Assembly (NCBI RefSeq): GCF_030499515.1
Contig: NZ_JASTWJ010000001.1
Location: 7,544,001-7,608,000, forward strand
Length of the DNA: 64,000 bases
Source of the DNA: Streptomyces sp. DT2A-34
GTDB lineage: Bacteria; Actinomycetota; Actinomycetes; Streptomycetales; Streptomycetaceae
Direction of reading: 5' to 3'
Positions within the stretch are counted from its first letter, which is position 1. Each line of letters opens with the position of its first letter. Below, in pieces: positions 31,648 through 40,444 of the stretch. The translations under genes and the position numbers were made by a program. Below the pieces are notes generated by a model. The model was given only the letters and a program-made list of their open reading frames with translations. It was not told where the DNA came from and did no database searches.

Positions 31648-31998
31648 ATGGCCCGCTCGCTCGACGGTCTCGTCCTCGCCCCCGTCGCGGACCAAGCGCC
31701 AGGTCAGGTGGGTACGCGTACCCGGTTCACGTACCACGAGAAGGACGGCGAGATCTGGGCCGAATACGCGGGCGGCGATGTCGTACGCGGGTATCTCGTG
31801 GGCGGCCGGGAAGGCGACCGGCTGGACTTTCGGTACGTGCAGCTCAAGCGGGACGGGACGACGTCGTCGGGCCACTGTGTGTCGACGGTCGTCGAGCTGG
31901 CCGACGGGCGGGTGCGCCTGGAGGAGAGCTGGCAGTGGGAGTCGCAGGCCGGCAAGGGGACGAGCGTTGTGGAGCAGGTCACTGAGCACGCCCCCTGA
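31648..31998 (+). CDS. Small conserved beta-rich protein of unknown function
   Basis: A 116-residue protein with alternating strand-like segments (TRFTYHEKDGEIWAEYAGGD, GYLVGGREGDRLDFRYVQL) and no catalytic motif I recognise. Similar proteins in actinobacteria are sometimes labelled N-acetylglutamate synthase without clear support. The ATG at 31648 has AAGGGAG 9 bases upstream. It is divergent from the riboswitch-controlled thi operon, and its stop overlaps an inverted repeat in front of the next gene. The function is unknown. Confidence 0.72.
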   Translation: MARSLDGLVLAPVADQAPGQVGTRTRFTYHEKDGEIWAEYAGGDVVRGYLVGGREGDRLDFRYVQLKRDGTTSSGHCVSTVVELADGRVRLEESWQWESQAGKGTSVVEQVTEHAP

Positions 31999-32013
31999 CT
32001 GACGAACAGTCAG
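31995..32013 (+). promoter_or_regulatory. Perfect inverted repeat before the ferredoxin reductase gene
   Basis: CTGACTG-ACGAA-CAGTCAG has 7-base arms and a 5-base centre, 17 bases before the reductase GTG and covering the preceding stop codon. It could be a regulator site or a small hairpin. The TGAC/GTCA words resemble TetR-family operators. Confidence 0.45.
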
Positions 32014-32030
32014 TTGTCTATGGTGATCAG

Positions 32031-33260
32031 GTGAGCGAGCAGACGCAGCAACGGGGCACGTCAAAGGCGCGGCGCGTGGTCGTCGCCGGGGCGGGCATGG
32101 CAGGGGTGCAGACCGCGGTCGCCCTGCGCGAACAGGGCTTCACCGGCACCGTCACACTGATCGGCGCCGAGCCCCACCAGCCGTACGACCGACCGCCCCT
32201 GTCCAAGGCCGTACTGCTCGGCACGGCCGAGGGCTCCGCCTTCGACGTCGACTTCGAGGCGCTCGGCATCGAACTGCGGCTGGGGCGCGAGGTGCTGGGC
32301 GTGCGCACCGCCGACCACGAGTTGGACACCGAGGCCGGGCCCGTCCCGTACGACGTCCTCGTGCTCGCCACCGGCGCCGAACCGATCCGGCTGCCGGGCG
32401 CGGAGGGCGTCCCCGGGGTGCATCTGCTGCGCACCCTGGACGACGCCGAGCGGCTGCGGCCGGTGCTCGCCCGGCAGCACGACATCGTGGTCGTCGGGGC
32501 GGGCTGGATCGGCGCGGAGTTCGCCACGGCCGCGCGCGAGGCGGGCTGCGCGGTGACGGTCGTGGAGGCCGCCGACCGGCCGCTCGCGGGTGCGCTGCCC
32601 GCGGAGGTGGCGGCGCCGATGACCGCCTGGTACGAGGACAGCGGGGCGGTGCTGCGCACGCACGCGCGCGTGGAGCGCGTCGAGCCCGGTGCGGTGATCC
32701 TCGACGACGGCACGCTTCTGCCCGCGGGCGCCGTCGTGGTCGGCATCGGGGCACGGCCCGCCACGGCCTGGCTGGCCGGCTCGGGCATCGAGCTGGGCGT
32801 GCACGGCGAGGTCGTGGCCGACGACCACCTGCGCACCTCCGTACCGGACGTCTACGCGGTCGGCGACTGCGCCTCCTTCCCCTCGGCACGGTATGGCGAG
32901 CGCCTGCTGGTCCACCACTGGGACAACGCCCTCCAGGGCCCGCGGACGGTCGCCGCCGACATCCTCGGCGAGACCCCCGCGGTCTACGACCCCGTGCCGT
33001 ACTTCTGGTCCGAGCAGTTCGGCCGCTTCGTCCAGTACGCCGGCCACCACGCCGCCGCCGACACGACCCTGTGGCGCGGCGACCCGTCGGGCCCGGCCTG
33101 GACGGTCTGCTGGCTGAAGGACGACCGCCTGGTCGCCCTGCTGGCGGTCGGCCGACCGAGGGACCTGGCACAGGGGCGGCGGCTGATCGAGGCGGGAACG
33201 CCGATGGATCCGGCGCTGCTGGGGGACCCGGCGCGGCCGATGAAGGCGGCGACGGCGTAG
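32031..33260 (+). CDS. FAD/NAD(P)H-dependent ferredoxin reductase-like oxidoreductase
   Basis: A 409-residue class I pyridine nucleotide-disulfide-type flavoprotein without a redox disulfide, like rubredoxin/ferredoxin reductases that feed P450s or dioxygenases. The FAD fold is VVVAGAGMAGVQTAVALREQ, the NAD(P) fold IVVVGAGWIGAEFATAARE, and DVYAVGDCAS binds FAD; YFWSEQFG... begins the reductase C-terminal domain. No ferredoxin or P450 gene is adjacent. The GTG at 32031 follows GATCAG. The partner is unknown. Confidence 0.85.
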   Translation: MSEQTQQRGTSKARRVVVAGAGMAGVQTAVALREQGFTGTVTLIGAEPHQPYDRPPLSKAVLLGTAEGSAFDVDFEALGIELRLGREVLGVRTADHELDTEAGPVPYDVLVLATGAEPIRLPGAEGVPGVHLLRTLDDAERLRPVLARQHDIVVVGAGWIGAEFATAAREAGCAVTVVEAADRPLAGALPAEVAAPMTAWYEDSGAVLRTHARVERVEPGAVILDDGTLLPAGAVVVGIGARPATAWLAGSGIELGVHGEVVADDHLRTSVPDVYAVGDCASFPSARYGERLLVHHWDNALQGPRTVAADILGETPAVYDPVPYFWSEQFGRFVQYAGHHAAADTTLWRGDPSGPAWTVCWLKDDRLVALLAVGRPRDLAQGRRLIEAGTPMDPALLGDPARPMKAATA

Positions 33261-33338
33261 GGCCGAGAGCGGGGTGTCGGCCCTGGTCGGGACGGGCCTG
33301 GCTTCCGACTGTCAGTGGCAGATGGCAGGCTTGTTTCC

Positions 33339-33710
33339 GTGACCGAGATTGACGCAAAGATCGATGCTCTCGTCCCCGCCTGGCTCACCCTGCCCGACAT
33401 CGCAGAGATGCTCGATGTCGAGGTGACCCGCGTCCGGCAGCTGGTCAAGGACGGCCAGCTCATCGCCGTACGCCGTGGTGAGAACCGCGCACTGCACGTC
33501 CCCGCCGCCTTCATCGACGGGGCCGAGCAGAAGGTCGTCAAGGGCCTGTCCGGGACCCTGACGCTCCTGCGGGACGACGGCTTCACGGACGAAGAGATGC
33601 TGGAGTGGCTCTTCACCCCCGACGAGAGCCTGCCCGGCACCCCCGCGCAGGCCCTCAGCGAGAATCGCGGCACGGAGGTGAAGCGCCGCGCCCAGGCGCT
33701 CGCCGTCTGA
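33339..33710 (+). CDS. Rv2175c-family DNA-binding protein
   Basis: A 123-residue protein with an N-terminal excisionase/MerR-like winged helix-turn-helix (LPDIAEMLDVEVTRVRQLVK, then GQLIAVRRGENRALHVP) and a helical C-terminal domain. In M. tuberculosis Rv2175c is phosphorylated by its neighbour PknL, which weakens DNA binding. Here a PASTA kinase lies about 4 kb away across thiOSG. The GTG at 33339 is preferred over the ATG at 33315 because family proteins begin MTEIDAKIDAL and CAGGCT lies 7 bases upstream; neither start has a good ribosome site. Confidence 0.8.
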   Translation: MTEIDAKIDALVPAWLTLPDIAEMLDVEVTRVRQLVKDGQLIAVRRGENRALHVPAAFIDGAEQKVVKGLSGTLTLLRDDGFTDEEMLEWLFTPDESLPGTPAQALSENRGTEVKRRAQALAV

Positions 33711-33764
33711 ACCGAACGCTCTGACCGAACGTCCTCATCCGAACATCGTCCGGCGTATGGACCG

Positions 33765-33810
33765 GGCTCCCGCGGGCCACGGTCGCAGTTGACCGCGGCC
33801 CGCGGGAGCC
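33765..33810 (+). terminator. Long hairpin terminator after the Rv2175c-like gene
   Basis: GGCTCCCGCGGGCC (33765-33778) pairs with its exact complement at 33797-33810, and an inner GGTC/GACC pair closes a 6-base loop. It lies 55 bases after the stop. There is no T-run. Confidence 0.7.
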
Positions 33811-34213
33811 AGGGGCCTGGGGCGTGTGGTGAGTGGCATGCGCGAGCGAGCGCCTGCCCCACGGGGGTGCCGGGTCCTCGGCCTCGGGGCCGTATGCCAT
33901 CGACCCGTACGTCATCCATGTGACGGCGCGCTGTCGCAGGGATGCCACGTCGGGCGCGGGCGCATGGCGTCGCCACGCGCGGCGGCGGGTGCCGTCGGGG
34001 CGTTGTGGGGCACATCACGCCCGGGCAGTGCCACGGCGCCATACGCCGTCCGGCCCCGGACCACTCCGGCCCGCGCCACGGGCCGCCGCCCCGCCCGGAC
34101 CACGAGTCACCGACCAGCACCGGCTCGCGACGCGGCGCCGGGCTCCGGCTACCGTGCCACCGTCCGGCACCAGCCCGACGTCCCGCCCGGCAACCCGACA
34201 CAGGGGGCACCGT
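33811..34213 (+). other. Gene-free 400-bp leader region before thiE
   Basis: No reading frame with normal codon use is seen. A hairpin GTGCC-N7-GGCAC lies near 34153, and CCCGGCAACCC ... GGGGGCACCG just before thiE recalls the core of SAM-type riboswitches, but the rest of that fold is missing. No THI box is present. It could be a long structured 5' leader. Confidence 0.4.
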
Positions 34214-34876
34214 ATGTCCGACACCGCCACCGCAGGCACCGCCCGCGCCCAGCTCGCCGACGCCCGGCTCTACCTCTGCACGGACGCCCGCAAGCAGCGG
34301 GGCGACCTCGCGGAGTTCCTGGACGCCGTCCTGGCCGCCGGTGTCGACATCGTGCAGCTGCGCGACAAGGGCATGGAGGCGGCCGAGGAACTGGAGCACC
34401 TGAAGGTCTTCGCCGAGGCCTGTGCCCGGCACGGCAAGCTCCTCGCGGTCAACGACCGTGCCGACGTCGCCCACGCCGCCGGCGCCGACGTCCTGCATCT
34501 CGGCCAGGGCGACCTCCCGGTGCCCGCCGCCCGCGCGATTCTCGGCGACGACGTCCTCGTCGGCCGCTCCACGCACTCCGAGTCCGAGGCCACGGCGGCC
34601 GCCGTCCAGGAGGGCGTGGACTACTTCTGCACCGGCCCCTGCTGGCCCACCCCCACCAAGCCCGGCCGCCACGCCCCCGGCCTCGACCTGGTCCGTCACA
34701 CCGCCGCCCTCGGTACCTACCGTCCCTGGTTCGCCATCGGCGGCATCGACCTCGGCAACCTCGACGAGGTGCTGGAGGCCGGCGCCCGCCGCGTCGTCGT
34801 CGTACGGGCGATCACGGAGGCGGACGACCCGGGCGCGGCAGCGGCGGAGTTCGCGAAGCGGCTGCGGCAGGTATAG
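34214..34876 (+). CDS. thiE: Thiamine-phosphate synthase
   Basis: A 220-residue TIM-barrel enzyme that joins hydroxymethylpyrimidine diphosphate and thiazole phosphate. Typical blocks: [62 protein letters not shown] and the phosphate-binding [11 protein letters not shown]. The ATG at 34214 is chosen because the family N-terminus follows; the long upstream frame is low-complexity. It stands apart from thiOSG and on the opposite strand, with no riboswitch recognised in front. Confidence 0.92.
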   Translation: MSDTATAGTARAQLADARLYLCTDARKQRGDLAEFLDAVLAAGVDIVQLRDKGMEAAEELEHLKVFAEACARHGKLLAVNDRADVAHAAGADVLHLGQGDLPVPAARAILGDDVLVGRSTHSESEATAAAVQEGVDYFCTGPCWPTPTKPGRHAPGLDLVRHTAALGTYRPWFAIGGIDLGNLDEVLEAGARRVVVVRAITEADDPGAAAAEFAKRLRQV

Positions 34877-35055
34877 GCGGCAGGTATAGGTGGCGGCTGC
34901 GGGCGATGCCGGGGAGGGGCGCCGATATCGCCGGCCCTTCGGAGCACGGCGTCTCAGTTCCAGGCCCGCCCCGTCTCAGCCAGTGGGCAGAGTCGGCTGC
35001 GATCCCCGATCTCGGGGCTCTGCCTGGCCCGCTGCGGGGCCCTTTGGTGGCCCAC

Positions 35056-35076
35056 GTTGTCCAAGGAGTGGACAAC
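35056..35076 (+). promoter_or_regulatory. Perfect inverted repeat upstream of metF
   Basis: GTTGTCCA-AGGAG-TGGACAAC has 8-base arms and a 5-base spacer, about 70 bases upstream of the probable metF start point (TAACCT at 35133-35138, ATG at 35146). The placement suits an activator or repressor site. Confidence 0.5.
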
Positions 35077-35145
35077 AGACAGACAAATCGGGCAAATGTC
35101 CGGCATTCGGTTGGGAGACCGGGAACCCCTGGCTAACCTGCGGGT

Positions 35146-36069
35146 ATGGCCCTCGGCACCGCATCCATCAGGTCGGACCACGCTCGTACCGTGCGCGAGA
35201 TGCTCGCGACCGGCAAGACGACGTATTCGTTCGAGTTCTACGCCCCCAAGACCCCGAAGGGCGAGCGGAACCTGTGGAACGCGCTGCGCCGGGTCGAAGC
35301 CGTGGGGCCCGACTTCGTCTCCGTGACCTACGGCGCGGGCGGTTCCACCCGCGCGGGCACGGTCAAGGCGACGGAGGCGATCGCCTCGGACACCACGCTC
35401 ACGCCGATCGCCCACCTCACCGCGGTCGACCACTCGGTGGCCGACCTGCGCAACATCATCGGGCAGTACGCCGACGCGGGCATCCGCAACATGCTGGCGC
35501 TGCGCGGTGACCCGCCCGGCGATCCGCTGGGCGAGTGGGTGCGGCACCCCCAGGGCCTCACCTACGCCGCCGAACTCGTCGAACTGATCAAGGCGTCCGG
35601 CGACTTCTGCGTCGGCGTCGCGGCCTTCCCCGCGATGCACCCGCGCTCCGCGGACTGGGAGACCGACGTCCGGCACTTCGTCGACAAGTGCCGTGCGGGC
35701 GCGGACTACGCCATCACGCAGATGTTCTTCGAACCGGAGGACTACCTGCGACTGCGCGACCGGGTCTCGGCCGCCGGCTGCGACACCCCGATCATCCCGG
35801 AGATCATGCCGATCGCCAGCGTGCGGACGCTGGAGCGGATCCCGTCGCTCACCAACGCAGCCTTCCCGGATGCCCTGAAAGAGCGGATCCTCACAGCAAA
35901 AGACGATCCGACCGCTGTACGCTCGATCGGAATCGAGTTCGCCACGGAGTTCTGCGCGCGGCTACTGGCCGAGGGAGTGCCCGGACTGCACTTCATCACG
36001 CTCAACAACTCCACGGCGACCCTGGAAATCTACGAAAACCTGGGCCTGCACCACCCACCGCAGGCCTAG
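35146..36069 (+). CDS. metF: 5,10-methylenetetrahydrofolate reductase
   Basis: A 307-residue FAD-dependent TIM barrel that makes 5-methyltetrahydrofolate for methionine synthesis. The substrate-binding Glu lies in [40 protein letters not shown] and [15 protein letters not shown] are family blocks. TAACCT ends 7 bases before the ATG and no Shine-Dalgarno is seen, so the message is probably leaderless. By order it corresponds to Rv2172c. Confidence 0.92.
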   Translation: MALGTASIRSDHARTVREMLATGKTTYSFEFYAPKTPKGERNLWNALRRVEAVGPDFVSVTYGAGGSTRAGTVKATEAIASDTTLTPIAHLTAVDHSVADLRNIIGQYADAGIRNMLALRGDPPGDPLGEWVRHPQGLTYAAELVELIKASGDFCVGVAAFPAMHPRSADWETDVRHFVDKCRAGADYAITQMFFEPEDYLRLRDRVSAAGCDTPIIPEIMPIASVRTLERIPSLTNAAFPDALKERILTAKDDPTAVRSIGIEFATEFCARLLAEGVPGLHFITLNNSTATLEIYENLGLHHPPQA

Positions 36070-36126
36070 ACCGGCCGTACCGGTGTACGTCACACTGCGT
36101 AGGCGGCCACTGGGAGAGGGGCGTAC

Positions 36127-37131
36127 ATGGGCTGGACGGTCCTCTACATCGCGTTCGGCATCGTCGCGCTGTGGCTGCTGGGCGAGGTGCTGCTGCAGTA
36201 CAAGGCACGTCTGCGCTGGCGACTGCTCGCCTTCGTCGGCTTCCTCGGCGTCGTGGTCGGGGTGCTGATCCCCTCCGTCGTCGTCATCGGTCTGGGTGCC
36301 GCCGCGTTCGCGGTCGGCCAGACCTACGTCACGCTGTCGTTCCGCAGCGGCTTCTCGGCCGGCTGGGCGGTCTCCGCGCCGGCCCTGGGCCCCCTGGCTG
36401 CCGTCAAGCGCCGCCGTGGCCGGCCGGACCGCCAGGAGCCGACCCTGGAGGTGTCCGACCTCGAGGCGGCCGAGGGCGCTTTCCCCGGCCACGACGGCAC
36501 GTACGGTCACGACGACGCCAAGTACGGCCAGGACAACGCCGGTTACGGCCAGGGCGACGCCGGTTACGGCCAGGACGACTACGACCGCGACGACGTCTTC
36601 ACTCCCTCGCGCCAGAATCGGCCCGCGGCCGCTGACCCGAGCGCCGTCTACGAGCCGCAGCCCCTGCCCGAGGACACCGGCTCGTACGGCATATACAGCG
36701 ACGCCGCCCATGCCGCCGCCGACCAGAACTACGCATCCGCGGGCCAGCCCCAGGACCAGTACGCCACGGCCGACCAGAACTACGCCTACGACGGCTACTC
36801 CGGCTACGACCAGCAGCAGTACGGCTACGACACGACCGGCCAGCAGCAGTACGCCGCCTACTCCGACCCGTACATCGGCACCCAGAACTACGGCGACACG
36901 TCGTACGACGCCTACGGCCAGCAGCAGTACGGCCAGCAGGGCTACGGCCAGGACCAGTACGCCACCGGCACCTACGGCGAGACGACCCCGCCCGGCGGCG
37001 TCTGGGTCCCTCAGCAGCGCACCGACGAGGCCTACGGCGGTGAGCTCCCGCCGGAGCAGCAGTACCCGTACCAGGGCGACGGCCAGCAGCAGGGCCAGGG
37101 GAACGGGTACGACGAGCAGTACCGCTTCTGA
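36127..37131 (+). CDS. Membrane protein with long Tyr/Gln/Gly-rich low-complexity tail
   Basis: A 334-residue protein. The first about 85 residues hold two or three hydrophobic helices (TVLYIAFGIVALWLLGEVLL; LLAFVGFLGVVVGVLIPSVV). The remaining 240 residues are low-complexity: repeated YGQ, GYGQD, QQQYG and DQNYA units, rich in Tyr, Gln, Gly and Asp with few hydrophobic residues, so probably disordered and cytosolic. Its composition is unlike that of its neighbours. GGGAGAGGGG precedes the ATG. It corresponds by order to SCO2102. The function is unknown. Confidence 0.8.
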   Translation: MGWTVLYIAFGIVALWLLGEVLLQYKARLRWRLLAFVGFLGVVVGVLIPSVVVIGLGAAAFAVGQTYVTLSFRSGFSAGWAVSAPALGPLAAVKRRRGRPDRQEPTLEVSDLEAAEGAFPGHDGTYGHDDAKYGQDNAGYGQGDAGYGQDDYDRDDVFTPSRQNRPAAADPSAVYEPQPLPEDTGSYGIYSDAAHAAADQNYASAGQPQDQYATADQNYAYDGYSGYDQQQYGYDTTGQQQYAAYSDPYIGTQNYGDTSYDAYGQQQYGQQGYGQDQYATGTYGETTPPGGVWVPQQRTDEAYGGELPPEQQYPYQGDGQQQGQGNGYDEQYRF

Positions 37132-37172
37132 CAGACCGCGCGGCGTCCCTCGCGAGGCGCCCTACGCGTGCC

Positions 37173-38684
37173 TCACTGCGAGCCCCGGAACTCCGGCCCC
37201 TCCACGATCAGCCCGGCCACCAGCGCGCCCGACATACCGGCGTGGGGGAGACCGCCGCCCGGATGAGACCAGCCGCCGACCGTGAACAGGCCGGGTACGC
37301 GGGTGCTGTTGGACGGGCGCAGGAAGGTCCCCTCCGCTGCTGCCAGCGCCGGCGCCGGTACCCCGCCGCCCTCGGCTCCCGTCTCCCGCCGGGTGTCCAC
37401 CGGCGTACGGACCTCGCGCCACAGCGTCCGCTCACGCAGTCCGGGTATCGCCCGCTCGGCGGCCGTCACCATCCGGTCCGCGAAGGCGTCGGCGGCACCG
37501 GCCGCGGTCCAGTCGTACAGCGTCTGTGACGGCACCGTGGCCGTGAGGACCACGGACTCATGCCCGTCGTCGGGGCGCAGCGCCGCATCGTCCGGGCGGT
37601 CGATGCGGACCGTCGGGTGCGCGGGCGGCTCACCGAGCCCGAAGGCGTCCAACTCGGCCTGCCGGTCCGGGGCGTGCACCACCGTACGGTGCGCGGTGCC
37701 CGCCTCGCGCGCGCCGCGCAACGCCAGACAGACCACGACCCGGCCCGGGGACATGCCCTCGGGGTTGGACTCGACCTCCTCCGCCTCGTACAGCTCACGG
37801 CCGCGCACCAGGTCGCTCAGGCGCCACGGCCCGGTGCCGACGACCATGTCGGCCTCCGTCACCGATCCGTCGGCCAGCTCCAACCCCGCCGCCCGGCCGT
37901 CCTTCTCCAGGACCCCGACCACCTCGGCACCGAAGCTGAACTCGACCTTCCGGGCCACGCACCGCTCGTACACCGCCCGCGCCAACTCCCGTATGCCGCC
38001 CCGCACATACCAGGTCCCGAAGGCGTGCTCCAGGTACGGCAGCACCGCCGCGCTCGCCGGCGTTGCGCGCGGATCCAGGCCGTACGCGAGCGCGTGGCTC
38101 TCCAGCAGGGCGATGAGCCGGGGATCGCGCAGCTCCCACGCGCCGACCTCGGCGAGTGTGCCGGCCCGGCGGGTGCGCAGGAGTCGCTTGTGGGGGACCG
38201 CCGGATAGGGCTCGCGGTCGGCCAGCACCTGCCAGTTCGGCCACAGTGGCTCCTCCAGCAGCGGCCTGCGCGTGCGGTCCCAGGCCTCGCGGGCCCGGAC
38301 CAGGAAGTCGCCCCAGCGGTCGCCGGTCCCGGCGCCCAGCGCCTCGTCCAGGGTGGCCACCACGCCCGCGCGCGAGGCGTTCGGCAGACGGACCTCGGTG
38401 CCGTCGGCGAAGACGTGCCGCGCGGACGGGTCGACCTGGACCAGCTCGACGGACGCCTCCAGCGGCTCCTTGCCGGTCTTGATGAACAGGTCGCGGTACA
38501 CGGCGGGAAGCGGGAGCAGCCCGGGTCCCGTGTCGAAGCCGAAGCCGTCGCGCTCGAAGCGGCGCACCGCTCCGCCGTACGTCTCCGTACGCTCGTACAC
38601 CGCCACCCGGTGGCCCGCGACGGCCAGCCGGGCAGCGGCCGCCATCGCACCCATCCCGGCGCCGATCACCGCAATCCTTGCCAT
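37173..38684 (-). CDS. CrtI/phytoene-desaturase-like FAD oxidoreductase
   Basis: A 503-residue flavoprotein with the N-terminal FAD fold IAVIGAGMGAMAAAARLAVA followed by YGGAVRRFERDGFGFDTGPG, the conserved CrtI pattern, and a C-terminal FTVGGWSHPGGGLPHAGMSG block. Such enzymes desaturate or isomerise carotenoids or related polyprenyl or retinoid substrates. No crtB or crtE gene is nearby, so the substrate is unclear. The ATG at 38684 follows TAAAGT by 7 bases, consistent with a leaderless start. Confidence 0.82.
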   Translation of the reverse strand: MARIAVIGAGMGAMAAAARLAVAGHRVAVYERTETYGGAVRRFERDGFGFDTGPGLLPLPAVYRDLFIKTGKEPLEASVELVQVDPSARHVFADGTEVRLPNASRAGVVATLDEALGAGTGDRWGDFLVRAREAWDRTRRPLLEEPLWPNWQVLADREPYPAVPHKRLLRTRRAGTLAEVGAWELRDPRLIALLESHALAYGLDPRATPASAAVLPYLEHAFGTWYVRGGIRELARAVYERCVARKVEFSFGAEVVGVLEKDGRAAGLELADGSVTEADMVVGTGPWRLSDLVRGRELYEAEEVESNPEGMSPGRVVVCLALRGAREAGTAHRTVVHAPDRQAELDAFGLGEPPAHPTVRIDRPDDAALRPDDGHESVVLTATVPSQTLYDWTAAGAADAFADRMVTAAERAIPGLRERTLWREVRTPVDTRRETGAEGGGVPAPALAAAEGTFLRPSNSTRVPGLFTVGGWSHPGGGLPHAGMSGALVAGLIVEGPEFRGSQ

Positions 38685-38751
38685 GCGTGGGACTTTATCG
38701 GCCGCCACTGACAACGGCTCGCGGACCTGGGCCTTGGCCGTCGGGCGGAGC

Positions 38752-39366
38752 TCAGCCGGGCCGTTGCCCCACCGCTTGTGCGAGCCGTTTCTCCTCCCGG
38801 CGCTCGGCCCTGCGGCGCCGGAAGCGGCGGATCCGCGATACCAGGAAGAAGAGCAGCAGCAGTCCGGCCAGCAGCAGGGCGCCCGCGACGACCGCCGCGG
38901 CGACGGGGTAGAAGATCGCGAGGCTGATCAGGGCCCCGACCCCGAGATCCTCGGCGACGCTGACCACGATGTTGCTGAACGGCTCGGGCGAGGTGTTGAC
39001 CGCCATCCGCGTCCCGGCCTTGACCAGGTGGCTCACCAGCGCCGTGGAACCGCCGACCGCGCCCGCCGCCAGTTCGGGCAGCGACCCGCTCTGACCGGCG
39101 AGCAGCGCCGCGACGACCGCACCCGCGACCGGCCGGATCACGGTGTGCACCGAGTCCCAGGCCGAGTCCACGTACGGGATCTTGTCGGCGACGGCCTCGC
39201 AGAGGAACAGCACGCCGGCGGCTATCAGGACATCGGGCCGTTGCAGTGCCTCGGGCACCTCGTCACTCAGGCCGGTGGCGCCGAAGACGCCGAGCAACAG
39301 CACCACGGCGTAGGCGTTGACGCCGCTGGCCCAGCCGCTGGTGAACACCAAAGGGAGTATCGACAC
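38752..39366 (-). CDS. DUF4126-family membrane protein
   Basis: A 204-residue polytopic protein with about five helices, opening VSILPLVFTSGWASGVNAYA, with GGSTALVSHLVKAGTRMAVN in the middle and an Arg/Glu-rich cytosolic tail. The family is widespread but uncharacterised. The GTG at 39366 follows TACGAT by 7 bases; the frame extends far upstream but becomes low-complexity over the G-run region and is not coding there. It may be co-transcribed with the CrtI-like gene 67 bases further on. Confidence 0.75.
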   Translation of the reverse strand: MSILPLVFTSGWASGVNAYAVVLLLGVFGATGLSDEVPEALQRPDVLIAAGVLFLCEAVADKIPYVDSAWDSVHTVIRPVAGAVVAALLAGQSGSLPELAAGAVGGSTALVSHLVKAGTRMAVNTSPEPFSNIVVSVAEDLGVGALISLAIFYPVAAAVVAGALLLAGLLLLFFLVSRIRRFRRRRAERREEKRLAQAVGQRPG

Positions 39367-39601
39367 GGAGGCGATCGTAACCAGTCGGCAACGGAGGGTC
39401 CTGAGGATGAGCGCGCAGCCCTGAGTACCCGTACCTAGTCGGTGAGATGAGTACGCGCGCGGATGGGCTCCGACCTGCGTGAACGAGAGAGTGGAGGCAC
39501 GGAGAAGGGGATCGGCTCCGGCACCGGCGACACGGGGCGCCGGAACGGAGCGACCCCGGATCCGCTCCTTCCGCCGGCCCGGCGTCGGCGGGAGCGAGAC
39601 C

Positions 39602-39685
39602 GGGGGACCCGGGGGAACGACCGAACGGGGGTCCGACGGGGGGCACGGGGGAGTACGGGGGAAGGGAAAACGGGGGACACGGGGG
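39602..39685 (+). repeat. Array of G5-G6 runs (candidate G-quadruplexes)
   Basis: Within 84 bases the plus strand has runs of five or more G at 39602, 39611, 39627, 39638, 39647, 39657, 39672 and 39681, separated by 3-11 bases, plus a G3 at 39664. The rest of 39367-39791 holds no gene. This density exceeds what the general GC content explains. Confidence 0.65.
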
Positions 39686-39791
39686 AGCACGAGAAGGCGC
39701 CGGTTCGAGAGTGGCCCGCGGGGGACGCGGCCACTTCCGGACCGGCGCTTTCGTATGCGCCCGACGCCGCGGTGTGCGCGACGCCACCGCT

Positions 39792-40421
39792 TCAGCGGCG
39801 ACCGCTCACCCGGCCCTGCAACAGCCGGGACAGCGCCGCGTGCACGTCGTCCAGGGAGCGCTCCGGCTGGAACGACTTCCAGTCCAGCGCGGCCACCAGG
39901 ACCATGCCGACCAGCGCGGAGGCGGTCAGCGGGACGTCGATCTCCTCGCTGAACTCGCCGTTCTTCACGCCCTCGCGCAGCACACCCTCGACGACCGCCA
40001 CGGCCTGCTGCCGGACCACCATCAGCGTGGACTGCCAGGTCCGGTTCGTCCGCCACAGCTCGGCGACGTAGAGCTGGGTGAAGGACGGGTAGCGGTCGAT
40101 GAAGACGAGTCCCGCGTGGACCATCGCGTCCAGGGTGTCCACCTTGCTGCCGCCCTCGCGTTCGGTCTTCTCGGCCGCCTCCCGGAGGGAGGCGGTGAGG
40201 AGCCCGACTCCGTGGCGCAGCAGTTCCTCGAAGAGGACCGACTTGCTCGCGAAGTTGTAGTAGACCGTGCCCTTCGCCACCCCGGCCCGCTCGGCGATCT
40301 CGTCCACCGTGGTGGCGGAGAAGCCCTGTTCGGCGATGAGCGTGACGGCCGCCTCGTAGAGCTTCTGCCGGGTGGCCTCACGGCGCGTGCTGCCGCCCGA
40401 CGCGGCGTTGCTGCTTTCCAT
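39792..40421 (-). CDS. TetR-family transcriptional repressor
   Basis: A 209-residue regulator. The N-terminal HTH is LYEAAVTLIAEQGFSATTVD followed by AERAGVAKGTVYYNF; the C-terminal ligand domain is all-helical with several aromatic residues. The ATG at 40421 is the natural start; the longer frame runs antisense through the permease. It is the last gene of an operon with a YhgE/Pip-like permease and an ABC ATPase, and a TetR-like operator precedes the first gene, so it probably represses its own operon until an inducer binds. Confidence 0.87.
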   Translation of the reverse strand: MESSNAASGGSTRREATRQKLYEAAVTLIAEQGFSATTVDEIAERAGVAKGTVYYNFASKSVLFEELLRHGVGLLTASLREAAEKTEREGGSKVDTLDAMVHAGLVFIDRYPSFTQLYVAELWRTNRTWQSTLMVVRQQAVAVVEGVLREGVKNGEFSEEIDVPLTASALVGMVLVAALDWKSFQPERSLDDVHAALSRLLQGRVSGRR

Positions 40422-40444
40422 GGCCCTGATTGTGCCGCGCGCGG

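Noticed and set aside
34100..34213. Possible SAM-type riboswitch before thiE
   Set aside because: Only the short CCGGCAACC and GGGGGCACC words fit; the upstream stem and kink-turn core are missing.
39367..40056. N-terminal extension of the DUF4126 frame across the G-run region
   Set aside because: It encodes Pro/Arg repeats from the C-rich strand; the family start is at GTG 39366.
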